Translations under genes and position numbers: made by a program
Notes under the pieces: model-generated
What the model saw: the letters and a program-made list of their open reading frames with translations, nothing else
What the model was told of the DNA's origin: nothing
The model's database searches: none
Part shown: positions 59,852 through 64,000 of the stretch, in pieces
Position numbering within the stretch: position 1 is the stretch's first letter
Layout: each line of letters begins with the position of its first letter
Assembly (NCBI RefSeq): GCF_021441885.1
Contig: NZ_CP090439.1
Location: 1,054,001 to 1,118,000, forward strand
Direction: 5' to 3'
Origin: Vibrio maritimus
Lineage (GTDB): Bacteria; Pseudomonadota; Gammaproteobacteria; Enterobacterales; Vibrionaceae
DNA length: 64,000 nucleotides

Positions 59852-60613
59852 GTGATTAAGTTAACAGGTCTAAGTAAAAAATACGGCAAAACCTTTGTGG
59901 TTCAAGATGCCGATGCGCTGTTTCCGAAGGGAGAGGTCACGTCGATCATTGGTCCCAATGGTGCGGGTAAAAGTACGCTGCTGTCGATGGCGAGCCGCTT
60001 GACTGAGAGTGACGCTGGTGAAGTTGTTATCGGTGATAAGCTGCTTGCACAGTGGGATACCAAGGAGCTTGCTAAGCATCTGGCTGTCCTTCGCCAATCG
60101 AACAACATCAATATGCGATTTACTATTCGCGAGCTGGTCTCTTTTGGTCGTTTCCCTCACTCTGGTGGACGTTTGACGGCGGAAGATAACGAGATCATTG
60201 ACCAAGCACTCGGTCATTTAGGAATCGAAGAGATTCAACACAAATACCTTGATCAACTGAGTGGTGGTCAGCGACAAATGGCGTTCATTGCGATGGTCGT
60301 CGCTCAGGATACCGATTACGTGTTTCTTGATGAGCCATTAAACAATCTCGATATCAAACACTCCGTGGAAATCATGCACACGCTCCGTCGTTTGGCGCAT
60401 GATTTCAACAAAGCGGTGGTGATTGTGATCCATGACATTAATTTTGCCTCATGCTACTCGGACAACATCGTGGCGATGAAGAAGGGTAAGGTCATTAAAT
60501 CAGGTAGTGTCGAGGAAGTTGTTCAGCAAGAGACAATGGAAGCTATCTACGAGATCCCATTCGATATTCGCGAAGTGGATGGGCGCCGTGTGTGTCTCTA
60601 TTTCAATAGCTAA
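59852..60613 (+). CDS. Siderophore ABC transporter ATP-binding protein
   Basis: The 253-residue ATPase has Walker A GPNGAGKST (about 34-42), signature LSGGQRQMAFIAMVVAQ, Walker B YVFLDEPLNNLDI and switch histidine in VIVIHDINFAS. It starts with GTG at 59852, preceded by AAGAGGT. It belongs to the FecE/FepC iron-siderophore group and ends the operon before a strong terminator. Confidence 0.9.
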   Translation: MIKLTGLSKKYGKTFVVQDADALFPKGEVTSIIGPNGAGKSTLLSMASRLTESDAGEVVIGDKLLAQWDTKELAKHLAVLRQSNNINMRFTIRELVSFGRFPHSGGRLTAEDNEIIDQALGHLGIEEIQHKYLDQLSGGQRQMAFIAMVVAQDTDYVFLDEPLNNLDIKHSVEIMHTLRRLAHDFNKAVVIVIHDINFASCYSDNIVAMKKGKVIKSGSVEEVVQQETMEAIYEIPFDIREVDGRRVCLYFNS

Positions 60614-60635
60614 CTCCCTTTTTCAGTGTCTTTTG

Positions 60636-60661
60636 AAGGAGCCAACGTGGCTCCTTTTTTT
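60636..60661 (+). terminator. Rho-independent terminator after the siderophore operon
   Basis: AAGGAGCC (60636-60643) and GGCTCCTT (60649-60656) with a short loop, followed by T residues. Confidence 0.85.
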
Positions 60662-60773
60662 ATCTGGCCTATTAATGTCCTTATTTTGATGTTTTCTGTA
60701 TTTATGTTGTTAATGGGCGAGTGAGTTCTTACTCCATAATGCGGCCCATGTTAAAGATTAATGAGGACACAAT

Positions 60774-61898
60774 ATGAAAACGAAACCGTCTTTATGGCTG
60801 ATGGTTGTCATGCTGATGTTTCCGCAGATAGTGGAAACCATTTATAGCCCAGCATTGGGTTCAATCGCACAATCATTTGCTGTTAGTTACGCACAAGCCG
60901 CACAAACTCTATCGATATACTTTTCGGCTTTCGCAGTTGGCGTTGTCGTTTGGGGAGTATTAGCCGATAAGTGGGGGCGACGCCCGACAATGCTATTGGG
61001 TTTGTTTATCTATGGCGGAGCAGCACTTGTTGCTATGAAAGCCGATAACTTCACCACTGTGATGTTAGCCAGGGCTGTCAGTGCATTCGGTATTGCGGTC
61101 GGCTCTGTGGTAACTCAAACCATGCTGCGCGATGTTTTTCGTGGCGAAGAGTTAGCCAAAGTATTTAGTCTAATGGGGATGGGTATTTCCATCAGCCCCG
61201 TACTTGGAATGTTGTTGGGTGGTCAGCTATCGCAAGCAGGTGGGTATCAGTACGTGTTCCTAGCCTTATTTGTGATGGCTCTGGGGCTCTTCGTTTATAA
61301 CTTAGTTCAACTGCCAGAAACGCAGCAACAAAAACAGCCGCTACAACTCTGTAGTTTGAGTGGTCGTATGATCAAGGATGTAAAAATTTGGCAATCTGCC
61401 GTTTTGGTTGCACTGTATAACGTGGCTCTATTTTCCTACTACCAGCTAGGTGCATTTCGCTTTGCAGAGCTTGGTTTTAACGCTCAGCAGTTTGGCTATA
61501 GTGGCATTGTTTTAGGCTTAGGTACGCTTGTAGGAAGCTACGTAAACAAAGCGATGCTATCGAGAAGCTTTTCTCATCGAACGTTATTAGGTGTGGCAGC
61601 CCTGCTTCTTGCTGTGGGCTCGATTGCCGTATTTGCCATGCTCGACTCAATCTGGTTTGTTGCGCCTATGATGTTCGTCGTCATGTCATTCGGTATTGCG
61701 ATTCCAAACGTGCTTAGTGTTGCGTTGACCGATTATAAACAGCAAGCGGGCAGTGCGGGCGCAGTGTTTGGCTTGATGTACTATTTAATGATTGGTGGAG
61801 GTTTGGGCTTAGCAGGAATAATACAAGATCTGGGTACTGTCCTGATCGGCTGCAGTGTACTGACGATGATTGTCACCATGAGAGGTAAAAAGCACTAA
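60774..61898 (+). CDS. MFS multidrug/siderophore-type exporter
   Basis: The 374-residue protein has twelve hydrophobic segments, the drug:proton antiporter motif GVLADKWGRRPTMLLGLFIY after helix 2, and ARAVSAFGIAVGSVVTQTML. It is of the Bcr/CflA or DHA1 type. The position between a siderophore uptake operon and an AraC regulator makes a siderophore or its precursor a possible substrate, but this is inference. A hairpin (61923-61941) with T run follows. Confidence 0.8.
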   Translation: MKTKPSLWLMVVMLMFPQIVETIYSPALGSIAQSFAVSYAQAAQTLSIYFSAFAVGVVVWGVLADKWGRRPTMLLGLFIYGGAALVAMKADNFTTVMLARAVSAFGIAVGSVVTQTMLRDVFRGEELAKVFSLMGMGISISPVLGMLLGGQLSQAGGYQYVFLALFVMALGLFVYNLVQLPETQQQKQPLQLCSLSGRMIKDVKIWQSAVLVALYNVALFSYYQLGAFRFAELGFNAQQFGYSGIVLGLGTLVGSYVNKAMLSRSFSHRTLLGVAALLLAVGSIAVFAMLDSIWFVAPMMFVVMSFGIAIPNVLSVALTDYKQQAGSAGAVFGLMYYLMIGGGLGLAGIIQDLGTVLIGCSVLTMIVTMRGKKH

Positions 61899-61922
61899 GT
61901 CAAAGGTAAGGCGACTAAAAGC

Positions 61923-61947
61923 GCTCTGCATGTCGGAGAGCTTTTTT
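61923..61947 (+). terminator. Terminator after the MFS exporter gene
   Basis: GCTCT (61923-61927) and AGAGC (61937-61941) with a run of six T residues; the stem is short. Confidence 0.55.
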
Positions 61948-62038
61948 ACTTTTAGTCTTCGGTTTGTAAATAGTGGTATTTCGTCCATAACTCGATAATA
62001 TTATTGATAGAATTAGACTAAAAGGAGCGAGGGAATTC

Positions 62039-62815
62039 GTGGCTATCATTGATGAAACCACTCGGTTTGATGCTGACAGTATTGAGAATCCGGTTGTGGG
62101 TATTGCTGCTACCGTCGGGACTCATGACTCTGGCATGCACCATCATCAAAAGCATCAATTATTATTCGCTGCCTCAGGTTGTATGTCGATATCCCTCGAT
62201 GGTGCAAAGTGTATATTGCCACCGACACGTGCAGCTTGGATCCCTGCAGGGATTGAGCATTATGCGAAAATGAGCAATGTGGTGGCGTATCGCTCTCTCT
62301 ACTTTGATTCTGAGCTTTGTGTTGATGTCCCCGATATGGTCACCGTGTTCTCTGTTAACCCTCTACTTAGAGCGCTTATCGAACGCATGGCGTTTTGGGA
62401 GTGGGAAAAACCACAAAGCGAGCAAGTGAACATGATGGCGTTGTTCTTTGAAGAACTGAGTGCTGCGCCCAAAGAGAACATGGCACTGCCGCTGCCGAGC
62501 GACAGACGGTTGCAGCGATGGCTCGATGGGGTGGTAGGTGAGCATTATCAGCCACAGCCGCTTAACCAAGTTGCCTTTACGGTCGGTGCTAGTGCCAAAA
62601 CAGTCACGCGCATCTTTACTAAAGAAACGGGAATGCCCTACCAAAGTTGGCGTCAGCAATGGCGATTATTGATGGCGATTCAATATCTTTCAGAAGGGAA
62701 GAGTGTCGCCGATACTGCTAGTGAGCTCGACTTCTCGAGTGACAGTGCGTTTGTCTCGTTCTTTCGCCAGCAAACGGGTGAAACACCGGGCAAATACGTG
62801 GGAGAAGGACAGTAA
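62039..62815 (+). CDS. AraC-family transcriptional regulator
   Basis: The 258-residue protein has an N-terminal cupin-like sensing domain (MHHHQKHQLLFAASGCMSIS, about 33-52) and a C-terminal double helix-turn-helix (LNQVAFTVGASAKTVTRIFT and VADTASELDFSSDSAFVSFF). It starts with GTG at 62039; GAGGGA and AAAGGAG lie upstream. AraC genes with this type of cupin usually control a neighbouring exporter, here the MFS gene just upstream. The ligand is unknown. Confidence 0.87.
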   Translation: MAIIDETTRFDADSIENPVVGIAATVGTHDSGMHHHQKHQLLFAASGCMSISLDGAKCILPPTRAAWIPAGIEHYAKMSNVVAYRSLYFDSELCVDVPDMVTVFSVNPLLRALIERMAFWEWEKPQSEQVNMMALFFEELSAAPKENMALPLPSDRRLQRWLDGVVGEHYQPQPLNQVAFTVGASAKTVTRIFTKETGMPYQSWRQQWRLLMAIQYLSEGKSVADTASELDFSSDSAFVSFFRQQTGETPGKYVGEGQ

Positions 62816-62876
62816 AGTTGGAATGCATTGTTGAGATGATAAACTATTGAGATGCACTCATTTGTTCAAAATCAGT

Positions 62877-64000
62877 ATGTCCAATACAGACTCTAAGCCG
62901 TTCACCGAGCAGCAACTTCAAAACACGCTAGAAAAAATAGTGTCTCATCCACTGTTCTATTCCTCTCCCAAGCTCGTTGCGTTCTTGCGATATATTGTGG
63001 AGAAGGCAGAGGCTGGATTGGGTGACGAGCTGACACAGTATGGTATTGCCACCGAATTGTTTGGAAAGCCCACTAGTTTCGATCAATCTAGTGATCCTAT
63101 GGTGCGAATGCTTGCAACCAAGTTAAGAAAATCTCTCGCGGTCTTCTTTGAGGATAACCCTAACTGCGAGGTGAAGATAGACCTGCCAAAGCGAAGCTAT
63201 ACGCCAATATTGTCTTTAAATGGCAGCTACTTACCAGAGCCAACACTGCCTGATACTCACTACCCAACCATCGCGGTTTTACCTTTCTCTCTTACAAGCC
63301 AAGACGAATTATGCGTGGATCTAACAAACTCACTGCAAGAAGAGTTGAACCACGCTTTGGGTCGCTTTGATCAATTGGCGGTACTCTCTCCGCTTCGGAT
63401 TCAAGAAGTATCAGAAGGATCAATATCGCTTAGCGAACTGCGTCGTTTGCTCGGGGCTAGGTACGTGATTTCAGGCTCGGTGAGACGAAATAGCATGTCT
63501 ACTCGCATAACCATTGCGTTGAGTGAGACCGATCAGGGGATCCAAATATGGAGCGAACGTTTTGAGTTGATGGGTGAACTTGGTTCGCTTGGGGAACAAG
63601 AGCGCATAGTACAAAAGATGGCAACCAAGATTGGTTCCTCATATGGCGTTATCTCGATGCATGAGTTTCAAGCCATAAAGCACCACGACAAGACGGTGCT
63701 GAATGACTATCAAGCCAGGCTTTTTTATCTTGAGTATCTCACGAAAATGAGCCAAGAAAGTTTGCAGGACATGATTGCGCTATATGAAGACTTGACGTCA
63801 GAGCGCTATGCCAATGATGCACGAATGTTGGCGACGTTGGCACAGTTATATTGTGACGCTTTGTTGTTTGGCATTATGGACCAACAGCAAGTGATTGAGC
63901 GTTGTGAAAAGCTGGTAGCAAAAGCTCTGGATTTCTCCCCACATGATAGTGAAGTGATTTTGGCTCAAGCTTGGTGGGCGCTACTGACGAACAACGAACA
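62877..64000 (+). CDS. TolB-like/FlgO-domain regulatory protein, C-terminus beyond window
   Basis: The frame opens at ATG 62877 and is still open at the right edge (374 codons). The N-terminal 90 residues (LFYSSPKLVAFLRYIVEKAE, LTQYGIATELFGKPTSFDQS, DPMVRMLATKLRKSLAVFFE, DLPKRSYTPIL) match the DNA-binding-like domain found ahead of TolB-like and adenylate-cyclase-like regulators. A TolB/FlgO-like domain follows (PTIAVLPFSL, RYVISGSVRR, WSERFE), then helical repeats. No cyclase catalytic domain is seen so far. No ribosome site is obvious. Confidence 0.72.
   Translation, partial: MSNTDSKPFTEQQLQNTLEKIVSHPLFYSSPKLVAFLRYIVEKAEAGLGDELTQYGIATELFGKPTSFDQSSDPMVRMLATKLRKSLAVFFEDNPNCEVKIDLPKRSYTPILSLNGSYLPEPTLPDTHYPTIAVLPFSLTSQDELCVDLTNSLQEELNHALGRFDQLAVLSPLRIQEVSEGSISLSELRRLLGARYVISGSVRRNSMSTRITIALSETDQGIQIWSERFELMGELGSLGEQERIVQKMATKIGSSYGVISMHEFQAIKHHDKTVLNDYQARLFYLEYLTKMSQESLQDMIALYEDLTSERYANDARMLATLAQLYCDALLFGIMDQQQVIERCEKLVAKALDFSPHDSEVILAQAWWALLTNNE

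Noticed and set aside
1..64000. CRISPR arrays, insertion sequences, integrons, tRNA or rRNA genes
   Set aside because: I looked for repeated spacers, transposase motifs and RNA-gene features on both strands and found none I could support.

Overview
The window is a chromosomal segment of a gammaproteobacterium, most likely a Vibrio or close relative. I infer this from the gene content: a VctPDGC/FatBDC-type siderophore ABC transporter, a Vibrio-style OmpU-like porin, TraF-like and YjiH-like proteins, an M23 peptidase-bactofilin pair, napGH and a BCCT transporter. The coding style is moderate in GC with AT-rich intergenic regions. I see no rRNA, tRNA, insertion sequence, integrase or CRISPR array. 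It reads as a mosaic of catabolic and transport operons rather than a mobile island.

Positions 1-22340 are an unusually rich inositol catabolism locus. A sugar-porter transporter (cut by the left edge) diverges from iolE, iolD, a Gfo/Idh dehydrogenase, iolC, an iolB-like gene, an iolJ-type aldolase, an RpiR regulator and an IolI-like isomerase. A second block holds a canonical iolB and iolG. After three unrelated small genes comes a second RpiR gene, a ribose-type sugar ABC transporter, an iolC-DUF2090 fusion and iolA. Dehydrogenase, isomerase (IolB), kinase and aldolase functions are therefore present twice, while inosose dehydration (IolE), ring hydrolysis (IolD) and the final semialdehyde dehydrogenase (IolA) are present once. 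Six palindromes of the form TGAAA-N6-TTTCA (two of them with one arm mismatch) sit at the promoters of these units. They fall into two groups by their central six bases, matching the presence of two RpiR regulators.

Positions 22385-27313 hold a LysR gene, an ABC-2 type efflux operon (permease, ATPase, HlyD lipoprotein) and an MviM-like oxidoreductase. Positions 27592-30842 hold an M23 peptidase overlapping a bactofilin, then napGH without the rest of a nap operon, preceded by a perfect FNR box. Positions 30883-37535 hold a 2OG-Fe(II) oxygenase and a sucrose PTS locus: fructokinase, LacI and GntR regulators, EIIBC and sucrose-6-phosphate hydrolase. A concentric four-half-site palindrome lies upstream of the PTS gene and a terminator lies between PTS and hydrolase.

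Positions 37649-55877 are a run of mostly independent genes: a highly expressed porin with a CRP-like site, a TraF-like outer-membrane protein, YjiH, a glycogen-binding-like small protein, a BCCT transporter, a periplasmic M23 endopeptidase, a DUF1800/DUF1501 pair with a Tat signal on the second protein, an ABC-F ATPase with a structured leader, a DUF302 protein, an MFS protein, a diguanylate cyclase and a 2Fe-2S protein. Positions 55940-64000 hold a GntR regulator, a siderophore uptake operon, an MFS exporter, an AraC regulator and the start of a TolB-like regulatory protein that runs off the right edge.
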